NCBI GenBank assembly: GCA_010692635.1
Contig: JAAHGL010000041.1
Coordinates: 1 to 47,229 of the forward strand
Reading direction: 5' to 3'
DNA: 47,229 bases
From: Symploca sp. SIO2C1
GTDB taxonomy: Bacteria; Cyanobacteriota; Cyanobacteriia; Cyanobacteriales; Coleofasciculaceae
This document shows, one piece after another, positions 32,643 through 39,538 of the stretch (its first letter is position 1; each line of letters begins with the position of its first letter). Both the position numbers and the translations under genes were made by a program. Below the pieces are notes generated by a model. That model did no database searches. It was not told where the DNA came from and saw only the letters and a program-made list of their open reading frames with translations.

Positions 32643-33734
32643 TCAGTCTTGATATAGTACTTGAGCCAAATCGTTGCGTAACAAGGCTTCTTCTCCGGTA
32701 TCTTCTAAAATACGAGCCAGATCGATCGCCCGCTCATAGAAATTTCTAGCATTTGCGAAGTCACCAGTGACTGTGTACAATTCAGCAGATAACCGCAACC
32801 AAACAAGTTCTTGAAAGAGGTCTTTCTCTTCTTTAGCAAGAGCAATGTGTTGGTCAAGAGCTCTAAAAGCTGGGGGATAATTGCCAGCCTCTCTGTAAGA
32901 ATTGACCAAACCCCGAAAAGCACGAAACTGGTTAGGAGCATCGCTCGTTGTCCGAGCTAGTAGCAGTGCTAATCCGTAAGCTATCACTGCATCATCTGGG
33001 AGATTAGCAGCACGATAGGCATCTCCTAAATTATTACGGGTATTCGCTTCCCCCAAGGGATCTGCAAAGCGACGCCGCAAAACTATGGCAGCTTCGTATT
33101 GCTTAATCGCATCGAAATAATTGCCTCTCTCAAATTCCACTAAGCCTAAGTTACTTAAGGTTAGCCCTTCTGCTTCCTCATTATTAACACTACGAGCGAT
33201 CGCAAGAGCTTCTATTAAGGTTCGAGCTGCGGCTTCACCATTTCCAGTTTGCAGCAACAATGTACCTAAGTTGTTTAAGCCATAAATTTGCCCCTGAAAA
33301 TCCTTCAGGGAACGGGCAACCCCTAACCGGCGTCGCAGCATATCTGCTGCTTCTTCATAACGCCCTAGTTTGGCATAAGTATGTCCTAGGTAATCGTAGG
33401 TTAGTCCTACTCCCTGCAAATCACCAACTTGCCGATAAATATCTAGTGCTTGCAACCAGTAGTTGAGGGTTTTCTCAAAATACCCTTTGCGGTACGACTG
33501 TCCTCCTAACCGCAGGAGTAAATCAGCTTGCTCTCTAGGTTCTCCACGACTACCGTTGTTTAAAGGAATATCTAGTTGTGGCTCAAGTTCAATGCTATCA
33601 AACCCCCCAGGAAAGAACTGTGCCCTAGCCTCTGTGCTAGCAAGCATTAGTGGTACTTGCAGCAGTGCAATGGCACTTAAGCGAATTAACGACTTATTTT
33701 GCATCTTCCAGAGTTTTTTCCTTTGGATCTTCAT
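32643..33734 (-). CDS. exported tetratricopeptide-repeat protein
   Basis: 363 residues. The N-terminal signal peptide has a basic start, hydrophobic LSAIALLQVPLML and a likely cleavage after ARA (before QFFPGG). About six TPR units of roughly 40 residues follow, of the NLGxxYxxxGxYxxA type (YDYLGHTYAKLGRYEEAADML, NNLGTLLLQTGNGEAA, NNLGDAYRAANLPDDA). It is a periplasmic or cell-envelope protein-interaction scaffold; the partner is unknown. In cyanobacteria such proteins are often coupled with CHAT or two-partner secretion genes; a TPS gene lies 6 kb away, but no link is visible. Confidence 0.85.
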   Translation of the reverse strand: MKIQRKKLWKMQNKSLIRLSAIALLQVPLMLASTEARAQFFPGGFDSIELEPQLDIPLNNGSRGEPREQADLLLRLGGQSYRKGYFEKTLNYWLQALDIYRQVGDLQGVGLTYDYLGHTYAKLGRYEEAADMLRRRLGVARSLKDFQGQIYGLNNLGTLLLQTGNGEAAARTLIEALAIARSVNNEEAEGLTLSNLGLVEFERGNYFDAIKQYEAAIVLRRRFADPLGEANTRNNLGDAYRAANLPDDAVIAYGLALLLARTTSDAPNQFRAFRGLVNSYREAGNYPPAFRALDQHIALAKEEKDLFQELVWLRLSAELYTVTGDFANARNFYERAIDLARILEDTGEEALLRNDLAQVLYQD

Positions 33735-33854
33735 ACTTCATCCTGTTCATTAATTAATAATGGATAATTACAAGAAAGTTAAAACCGAGAGGATTGAATA
33801 TAAGGAAATCTCAAGCGCACTTTTTTTCCCTTTTAAGGAGAGGCTTTAAACCGG

Positions 33855-33898
33855 ATTGATTAATTATCAATTATCAATTATCAATTATCCATTGGTAA
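33855..33898. repeat. heptamer STRR array (AATTATC)
   Basis: About five AATTATC units lie between the TPR gene's upstream region and the 3' end of the next minus-strand gene. Confidence 0.85.
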
Positions 33899-33908
33899 AC
33901 AAGAGTGG

Positions 33909-34598
33909 TTATTTTCTCAAAACCGGTACTACTGCACCTACTGCACCTACTGTAGATTCCTGTTGTGGAGCTTTAAAGTCTTCACCCAAATAAATTTGCC
34001 GAATATCCTCTGGCAAGGCAGTTTCCAATAGCTGATACCCTTGCTGAAGCTGAGTTCTTACTTGAGCAGGTGCAATTACATCACCCTCTGCTTGCAGATA
34101 GGCTGCAATTCGGGTTTCGCTCCACTGAAAAGTCTCTGCCATAACAATCATCAGTCGTATGATTGGTGGTAGCTGATCTAATGCTTGTTCCAGGTAACAC
34201 CACAAAGGGGGTGGTGCTGCGTTGACTTCGTAGTGAATTGATTCCACAGAAGGCAAATCTGCTTGGTTAATACAGACAGCAGTCATATTAATCAGCCAGT
34301 TTTGGAAGAAACTAGACTCCGGTGTATATTCCTCGCGCAAATCTAGTCCACCCAGTTCATAGTAGAGATGACGCCAAGTTAGGGCAAATAGGTAATCTGC
34401 CTGCACAGGGGATCGAGCTGAATGACTAATCAGGGTATAGACAATCGGACTATAGCGACAGAAAATTGCTGTGAAGTACTTCCCCTGCTCTGGATAACGC
34501 TGAAACAGGGTCAACAGTTCGCGATCGCTATAATGAAACAGCGCTTTTACTAACGGATGATTTGATTCGGAAAAATGCGGAATTTGCACAATCTTCAA
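33909..34598 (-). CDS. sigma-70-like regulatory protein (ECF-type, degenerate)
   Basis: 229 residues. An N-terminal region like sigma region 2 (LLTLFQRYPEQGKYFTAIFC, YLFALTWRHLYYELGG) is followed by a linker and a region-4-like segment (LEQALDQLPPIIRLMIVMAE, FQWSETRIAAYLQAEG). The latter fits the LPxxxRxxxxL...TxxEIA pattern of sigma factors only loosely. It may therefore be a divergent ECF sigma factor or an anti-/co-regulator derived from one. Cytoplasmic. No anti-sigma gene is adjacent. ATG 34598 is a normal start. The Ala/Val-rich C-terminal tail (GAVGAVVPVLRK) is unusual. Confidence 0.6.
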   Translation of the reverse strand: MKIVQIPHFSESNHPLVKALFHYSDRELLTLFQRYPEQGKYFTAIFCRYSPIVYTLISHSARSPVQADYLFALTWRHLYYELGGLDLREEYTPESSFFQNWLINMTAVCINQADLPSVESIHYEVNAAPPPLWCYLEQALDQLPPIIRLMIVMAETFQWSETRIAAYLQAEGDVIAPAQVRTQLQQGYQLLETALPEDIRQIYLGEDFKAPQQESTVGAVGAVVPVLRK

Positions 34599-34877
34599 TT
34601 TCCAGCTGTACTCAGGAAAATTAGAGCAGATGCTTCCCTCTTATGTCTAGCACTACTCATACTCAGAGGGTGTTACTCAGGTTGAGTGGCATTGGAGAGA
34701 TTCAGACTCATATAATACTGACGAGCGACTAGTTTAGACTCTACTCAGGCAAAGTAATCAGAGAAATTAGCTAAAATTAGTAGCATCTGTGATATAAGTC
34801 TTGTGCTAATCATCTTACCTACAACTGGACACTAGATTCATCAAAGTTAAGATCAATTCATTGCACTGTGTCAATTT

Positions 34878-35474
34878 ATGATTATATCAGTTGAACTTAT
34901 TTCCTTCCTACTTAATCCCTTACCCCCAGGTGCTTTTCTGCCTTCTCTACCTTTAGATAGCCTCTTTTCCACTCAGGGCATCATGGTAATGCTCTTGGCA
35001 GCTTATGCTGTTGCCATGTGGATGTTTCTCACCAGTGCCCCTAAGGTTCATACCATCATGGTATCTGATTTAGAAGTGGCTCGACGGTTTTATGAAGGCT
35101 TGCTCGATTTTACAGCTGCCGAAGTGCCTCTGCACTACTACTACAACTATGAGCAAACTCTGGGAGCCACTAGTATTGATCCTCTTTATATGTCAACCAG
35201 TATGGGAAGCAGTAGTGCTACCCAGTTCAATGGTTCAGAGGGATTGTGGTATCAAATGAAAAAGAATACTCAACTACATATTATTTCTGGGGCAACCTTT
35301 GGTAAGAAAAACCAGCATCGACACGTTTGCTTTGATCATGATTGCTTGGAACAAGTGTTAATGCGGGTGCAAATGCGACAACTAAAATACAAAGTGCGTA
35401 CTCAAAAGCCTCTCAATTTTTTAGTTAAAGACTTAGATAACAGGGTGATTGAAATGGCGGAAGTTTCTAATTAG
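34878..35474 (+). CDS. glyoxalase/VOC-like protein with N-terminal membrane segment
   Basis: 198 residues. A hydrophobic N-terminal stretch (about residues 30-52, IMVMLLAAYAVAMWMFLTSA) is followed by a VOC-type module: KVHTIMVSDLEVARRFYEGL, then HRHVCFDHDCLEQVL and FLVKDLDNRVIEMAEV. The HTIMVSDLExARRFYE start is the classic glyoxalase/bleomycin-resistance pattern. Candidate metal ligands are H57 and the glutamate of VIEM near the end. The substrate is unknown. Possibly membrane-tethered in the cytoplasm. It converges on the small secreted protein gene. Confidence 0.75.
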   Translation: MIISVELISFLLNPLPPGAFLPSLPLDSLFSTQGIMVMLLAAYAVAMWMFLTSAPKVHTIMVSDLEVARRFYEGLLDFTAAEVPLHYYYNYEQTLGATSIDPLYMSTSMGSSSATQFNGSEGLWYQMKKNTQLHIISGATFGKKNQHRHVCFDHDCLEQVLMRVQMRQLKYKVRTQKPLNFLVKDLDNRVIEMAEVSN

Positions 35475-35557
35475 TCATTTGTCATTTGTTGTTTGTCATT
35501 GGTTATTTGTTCTTTATTATTTTTACTAATGACTCATGACAAATGACTAATAACATT
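35475..35557. repeat. ATTTGTC heptamers ending in an inverted copy
   Basis: TCATTTGTCATTTGT units on the left and GACAAATGACTAAT on the right form a hairpin that fills the gap between two convergent genes. It may serve as a bidirectional terminator (inference). Confidence 0.75.
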
Positions 35558-35839
35558 TTAACCACCGACTTGAGCTGGTTTAGTTAAGTGATCACAATAG
35601 CGATCGCTTATAATTGTTGAGCGTATCTTTACCGGTTCCATCTTGGATGATTTTGGCATTGGTCGTTGTTTTGGATGGGTGATAATTTTCTTGCATACCA
35701 CTTGCTCACTACCTAAGTAGGGATATCCCCAAGTGTAAAGCTCTAAATCACTGGTGGTTGCATTAACTGGAGAGAACATCAAGTTAGTTGTTAAAACCAA
35801 TCCCACAGTTGCTAGAGCTATAATTACAGTTCTCAACAT
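35558..35839 (-). CDS. small secreted hypothetical protein
   Basis: 93 residues with a clean signal peptide: MLRTVIIALATVGLVLTTNL, then a likely cleavage site after VNA. The mature part is about 65 residues, basic, and holds two cysteines (VVCKKIITH and DRYCDHL) that could form a disulfide. I do not recognise the family. Likely periplasmic or extracellular. Confidence 0.65.
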   Translation of the reverse strand: MLRTVIIALATVGLVLTTNLMFSPVNATTSDLELYTWGYPYLGSEQVVCKKIITHPKQRPMPKSSKMEPVKIRSTIISDRYCDHLTKPAQVGG

Positions 35840-36022
35840 GGACTTTTCTCAGGCTATCAATTTATTGTATTAGCATTTCCTTTATTATTACCTCAGTTTT
35901 TCTGATCGTGGGTAAATAATTTTGGCTGCGGTTGCTTCATTACTCACCGAAAGCGGCGGGAAGCCTATTCCTTGTTTCCTTTTGCCTGGGTGATGATAAA
36001 CGAATGGAGCCAGTGTTAGGGA

Positions 36023-36244
36023 GTGATTCCATAATTTAACCAAAACGGCAATCTACCACCAGGAGTGCATTTTTGCGAATGGGAGGAATTTGTAGAACGA
36101 TTTGGAACCAATGCACTTAGGTTGCGTTTAATGAGGGGACTGCCAATGGCAATGGAGCAACTTAAAGCAGCTGGTTGCCGGACAATTTATATCAATGGCA
36201 GTTTTGTTACTATCAAAGCAGCTCCAGGAGATTTTGACTTATGA
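36023..36244 (+). pseudogene. DUF6932-like nucleotidyltransferase fragment with early nonsense codon
   Basis: Read from GTG 36023 it gives V-I-P, then TAA, then FNQNGNLPPGVHFCEWEEFV...MAMEQLKAAGCRTIYINGSF and GDFDL before TGA. Family members I recall start MIPxFNxxGNLPPG and continue past the catalytic DFD for about 80 residues. So codon 4 looks like a CAA-to-TAA mutation, and the 3' half is deleted. Its TGA overlaps the ATG of the next gene (ATGA). It could still be translated from an internal GTG. Confidence 0.65.
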
Positions 36245-36546
36245 TTAAAAATGAAAGAGAGTATAAATTTACTCAGGAACTAGCACAGTTATCTGGACTT
36301 ACGGAAGAGCAAATCAAACACTATGAAGATAATGATTATGAAGATGCCACTTTACTTGATGTGAAATTGGTAATTAGTGCCCTAGATATCAAAATTCAAA
36401 AAGCGGAATTTTTAATTCCTTTAGATTCACTGAAAAGAACACCGAGTACTAAAGAAGAATTACTATTTTCTAAAGCAATAAATAGGGAAGCAAGCAGTAT
36501 GCCTAAACTTATCAATTATTTTGTCAAGAACATCAGCGATCGCTAA
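36241..36546 (+). CDS. short helix-turn-helix antitoxin-like protein
   Basis: 101 residues: MIKNEREYKFTQELAQLSGL then TEEQIKHYEDNDYEDATLLD, an XRE-like recognition-helix region. Related cyanobacterial proteins that I recall begin MIKNERQYRITK and have about 80 residues of helical linker before the QxxRYExxDY motif; that linker is missing here. So this may be an internally deleted version joined to the truncated nucleotidyltransferase fragment upstream (ATGA overlap). Whether it still binds DNA is unclear. Confidence 0.55.
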   Translation: MIKNEREYKFTQELAQLSGLTEEQIKHYEDNDYEDATLLDVKLVISALDIKIQKAEFLIPLDSLKRTPSTKEELLFSKAINREASSMPKLINYFVKNISDR

Positions 36547-36610
36547 CTTGATATTTTCCAGATGTCTCAATAACTCTCATGTGGGAACTCATACTTATGG
36601 GAGACATGCA

Positions 36611-36661
36611 TTGCTACCAGAACCCAGAATTCTTTCCACAAATCTGTTACAGGTTGCCTAG
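36611..36661 (+). pseudogene. gene tail A: 3' end of an unidentified coding sequence
   Basis: Encodes LLPEPRILSTNLLQVA then TAG. The same ending (LPEPRIIPTKLLQVA, TAG) is at 38404-38450. Similarity continues about 60 bases past the stop, through a GCGATCGC. The body of the gene is absent. Confidence 0.6.
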
Positions 36662-36894
36662 TTGAGTGTAAGATAGTGTCCACTACTAATATTAGTGTGA
36701 TTGCGATCGCTATCTTGCATATCTTAGAGCTGTCTAAATAGCTCTAAGCTGGACACTAAACTAAGCTTTTCATGCTTTATGCTGGGTAATGTCCACCCAA
36801 CTAGCTACTCTACCCGTATAATAATAATTATCCCAAGTTGTGTGCTTCAAGTTAAATCAAGCTGGAAGAGAACACCTCACACGCCACACACCTC

Positions 36895-37782
36895 ATGAAA
36901 GACTATACGTGCATCGATTATCAATTTCATCACCACAAGGTGAGAGTTTTTTGCAAGCCGAACGGAAGGGAAGGCATAATCGTTCTTGAAGATATCCTTA
37001 AAATACTTTTTCCGGCAGGATGGGAATCTTTATTAGAAGATAAATTGGATTTTGTAAAGAGCAAACTTGTTCCCATTTCGATTGAAGAAGACGATCGTAA
37101 AAGAGAACTATACTCAGCCTATCCTGACGATGCAATGGAATTTTGGAGCTATTGTGATGATGCCAAAGATGAAGACTTGTATGAAGAAATTGGGAACTGG
37201 TTAGAACATAAAGTATGCAGTCCAATCGAACAAGGTATTGCTCACGTAGCAGATACTTTGTCGAGATTTGAAAATATTCCTCGTTATGCAACAAAAACGA
37301 TCAAGGAAGGCAATTCTGATAAGTTCATACCTGTCAACAACTGGGTAGAATCGGAGTACAACATTGAAATTCCCTGGCTAAGAACGCAAATCGTAAAGAT
37401 GCACGAACACTCTTTGTCGTACACACACCGCCTTTTAGCAGAGAAACCAGCAGTAAAAAATAATGGTAAGAACATCTATCCTTACAAATATTTTGGAGTA
37501 GTTGAACCGGATATAAGTGAGTTGTTATCCGGAAAGAATATCGAATCTATCAGGAAGTTCAAGGAAAGGGTGAAAAAGAGTATGGAATCTCCTTCTTCCT
37601 ATAACTGTGGAAATGATATCGTATCTGATGCTGAAAGGGCGGCAGAACTCCTAACAACGAAAAAAGATGCTGAAATAATTGAAGAGATATGGGACACAAC
37701 TAAGTCTTTATTCCCAAACCAGTACATGTTATTACAATGGGTTCTGGATGTTGTCAGGAGTCAAAGGAGGTATAAAAGGTGA
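36895..37782 (+). CDS. unrecognised protein, first gene of a coupled pair
   Basis: 295 residues, charged and soluble, with no membrane segment or signal peptide. The N-terminus YQFHHHKVRVFCKPNGREGI and IVLEDILKILFPAGWESLLE faintly recalls the Bro-N domain of phage proteins (weak). A middle section holds YPDDAMEFWSYCDDAKDEDLYEE, and the C-terminus is helical (DAERAAELLTTKKDAEIIEE). Its TGA stop overlaps the GTG of the next gene (GTGA), and a strong SD lies inside its last codons, so the two form one translation unit. No Shine-Dalgarno precedes its own ATG. The module is bracketed by duplicated gene tails at 36611 and 38340, which suggests insertion as a unit. Confidence 0.6.
   Translation: MKDYTCIDYQFHHHKVRVFCKPNGREGIIVLEDILKILFPAGWESLLEDKLDFVKSKLVPISIEEDDRKRELYSAYPDDAMEFWSYCDDAKDEDLYEEIGNWLEHKVCSPIEQGIAHVADTLSRFENIPRYATKTIKEGNSDKFIPVNNWVESEYNIEIPWLRTQIVKMHEHSLSYTHRLLAEKPAVKNNGKNIYPYKYFGVVEPDISELLSGKNIESIRKFKERVKKSMESPSSYNCGNDIVSDAERAAELLTTKKDAEIIEEIWDTTKSLFPNQYMLLQWVLDVVRSQRRYKR
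37763..37771 (+). promoter_or_regulatory. strong internal Shine-Dalgarno for the downstream gene
   Basis: AAAGGAGGT lies seven bases before GTG 37779, within the 3' end of the upstream gene. It fixes the GTG start and the 4-base overlap. Confidence 0.75.
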
Positions 37783-38252
37783 GTTTAGCAGAGAAAGTGG
37801 TGGAAATCATGAGCTTAAATGGACTGAATTCCGTCAAGATCTACACAAACAACAAGTCATCTGTTTCTGTTCGAGGAAAATTAGACGATCGCTTTACGTT
37901 GGTATTCAAGAAGGACATTCTGCAAGATGAGCAATTTGTGAGACTAAATGATGGAAACGGAGCAGGAACAGTAGTACAGTGGAACGAATCAGCACTAGAG
38001 AGTTTACCCCGAATTCTTGAAACAGCAAAAGTATATGCTTTTCCCAATCAAGAGAAACCGATACCTGTAGAGAAGGAAACAATACAGGAAGAACCAATAA
38101 AAAAGGAACTGATACAGAAGACTCTTCCTCGTTGGGTGATTCTCACTGTGATAGGTACAGCAGTTATTTTTGTTGGAGCCAGTGGAATCTATTGGGGACA
38201 AGGACTTTGGAAAAACTGCCGAGGGTTGGTTCCAGAAGTAACTCAACCCTAG
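37779..38252 (+). CDS. unrecognised single-span membrane protein, second gene of a coupled pair
   Basis: 157 residues. The N-terminal 90 residues form a soluble alpha/beta domain (VKIYTNNKSSVSVRGKLDDR, FTLVFKKDILQDEQFVRLND). A proline/glutamate-rich stalk of KxxIxEEP-type repeats follows, then one membrane helix (WVILTVIGTAVIFVGASGIYW) and a short tail with one cysteine. The topology suggests a cytoplasmic domain tethered to the membrane. Together with the upstream soluble protein this is a sensor/effector-like layout, as in many small defence or TA modules, but there is no family match and the function is unknown. Confidence 0.6.
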   Translation: MSLAEKVVEIMSLNGLNSVKIYTNNKSSVSVRGKLDDRFTLVFKKDILQDEQFVRLNDGNGAGTVVQWNESALESLPRILETAKVYAFPNQEKPIPVEKETIQEEPIKKELIQKTLPRWVILTVIGTAVIFVGASGIYWGQGLWKNCRGLVPEVTQP

Positions 38253-38339
38253 TCAAGTTTGGTTTATCCAATGGAACAATTTACGTGATTTAGTCAATAT
38301 TGAACAAATTCTTTTTGTTTAGAAAGGAACATTCAACGG

Positions 38340-38450
38340 GTGCTGAAAAAGTTAGAAGTGATTGAGGCTTTCGTGGAGATGCTGACACAGGAAGATAAAC
38401 CACTACCCGAACCCAGAATTATTCCCACAAAGCTGTTACAGGTTGCCTAG
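38340..38450 (+). pseudogene. gene tail B: 3' end of an unidentified coding sequence
   Basis: A 36-codon open frame, VLKKLEVIEAFVEMLTQEDK then PLPEPRIIPTKLLQVA and TAG. It repeats the ending of tail A (36611-36661). A further fragment upstream (WNNLRDLVNIEQILFV, stop at about 38321) may come from another lost gene. Confidence 0.6.
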
Positions 38451-38534
38451 TTGAGCGTGATGATAACATCATCAACTAATGATAAGTGCGATCGCTACAT
38501 TTTGCGTTGATGTTGGATGGGATAGGATGCAGGA

Positions 38535-38924
38535 ATGACCAAACTTTACAACAGAGCCTCAGAGAAAGCAAAACGTCAGCAGCTTCGGCGGAATATGACA
38601 AAAGCTGAGTTTAGGCTTTGGCAAAAGCTCAAGGGTAAGCAACTTGAAGGAGTTAAGTTTCGCAGTCAATACGGTGTTGGTCGGTTCGTTGTCGATTTTT
38701 ATTGTACTGAACTTAAATTAGCCATAGAAGTTGATGGCGAGAGTCATTTTCAGGAGGGAGCACAAGAATATGACGAAGAAAGACAGGCTTTTATTGAGTC
38801 GGTGGGAATTCAGTTTTTAAGGTTTAACAATGATGAGGTGTATGGGAATTTGGAGGGAGTTTTGGAGAGAATTATTCAGAAAATTGGGGAATTGCGGAAT
38901 TACCCCCCCAGCCCCCCTTATTAA
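38535..38924 (+). CDS. DUF559-family (Vsr-like) endonuclease domain protein
   Basis: 129 residues. RRNMTKAEFRLWQKLKGKQL, EGVKFRSQYGVGRFVVDFYC, LKLAIEVDGESHF and IQFLRFNNDEVYGNLEGVL are the consecutive motifs of DUF559. D in VVDFYC and E/D in AIEVDG are candidate metal-binding residues of the PD-(D/E)xK-like Vsr fold. The biological role is not established. The last residues (NYPPSPPY) are encoded by the CCCCCC/GGGGGG palindromic repeat, so the original C-terminus has been replaced by repeat DNA. Confidence 0.88.
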   Translation: MTKLYNRASEKAKRQQLRRNMTKAEFRLWQKLKGKQLEGVKFRSQYGVGRFVVDFYCTELKLAIEVDGESHFQEGAQEYDEERQAFIESVGIQFLRFNNDEVYGNLEGVLERIIQKIGELRNYPPSPPY

Positions 38925-38930
38925 GGGGGG
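38912..38930. repeat. CCCCCC-TTATTAA-GGGGGG palindrome
   Basis: A perfect 6-bp G/C stem around TTATTAA, the same type as at 5-23. It supplies the last codons and stop of the DUF559 gene. Confidence 0.85.
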
Positions 38931-38939
38931 GGCAGGAAA

Positions 38940-39048
38940 GGACGACATACGATCCCAAAGTTTACTCTAAATCTTTGACATCAGACTGTCCCACAAAACT
39001 CTTGACTTCAATAACAATTTTTTTGATTCTTTTTTGGGCACTAATGAG
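38940..39048 (-). pseudogene. xisH-like fragment
   Basis: The minus strand reads LISAQKRIKKIVIEVKSFVG then QSDVKDLE, TAA, TLGSYVV. Intact XisH proteins have KIAVEVKSFxGxSxxxDLExALGQY, so the TAA replaces a Gln-type codon and the rest of the gene is missing at both ends. XisI, the usual partner, is intact 3 kb away on the other strand (42059-42400). Confidence 0.65.
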
Positions 39049-39049
39049 A

Positions 39050-39232
39050 TTAAATATCGCCTAAAATTTCCGCCAAACTATATCGATTGTAATTAGCGAT
39101 CGCAATATTGTGGTTACCTCTTTCAACTTCAACTGTATCCAAAGCGCTAGGATGTTGTTGGCGAATTAATTGAGGGACCTCAGTGGGTACTGCACATTTA
39201 CGCTACACTGAGCTTGAGAAGTTCACCCTTAC
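39050..39232 (-). other. unidentified coding fragment and gap
   Basis: A minus-strand frame ending at 39050 encodes VPQLIRQQHPSALDTVEVER then GNHNIAIANYNRYSLAEILGDI. It has a protein-like composition, but I do not recognise it. It is probably another gene remnant. No other gene is seen between DUF559 and the TPS gene. Confidence 0.35.
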
Positions 39233-39400
39233 GGGTGAGGTGAAAAAAGGAGTGGGAGAGCTTTTTTGAGTAATGAGTAATGAGTAATGAGTAATGAGTG
39301 AAGAAACTTTTGTCAAATCTTATTCCCTTCTACCCTCTGCCTTCTGCCCTCTGCCTTGGAGCCTTATTTCTTGAAAGCCACTGTAAATTTCACCTCACCC
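39233..39400 (-). repeat. capped tandem-repeat module (GAGTAAT and CTCTGCCTT units)
   Basis: Perfect 13-bp terminal inverted repeats GGGTGAGGTGAAA / TTTCACCTCACCC. It is a reverse-orientation relative of 14411-14561: the conserved GGAGTGGGAGAGCTTTTTTG, CAAAAGTTTC-type spacer and AGCCACTGTAAATTTC caps surround four GAGTAAT units. A different second array (TCTGCCY) replaces the AGTCAGG block. Confidence 0.85.
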
Positions 39401-39538
39401 CACCCTTACTAGTGCCTACCCCAATACTGCTCGGATAAGCTCTCATTCCTCTCCCTCAACTCCCATGCTTTTTCCGATAACTCTCTTCTTAAACTCCCAG
39501 TATTGGTGCTTACCCTACACAAAAGGCTTCGTTGGAGA

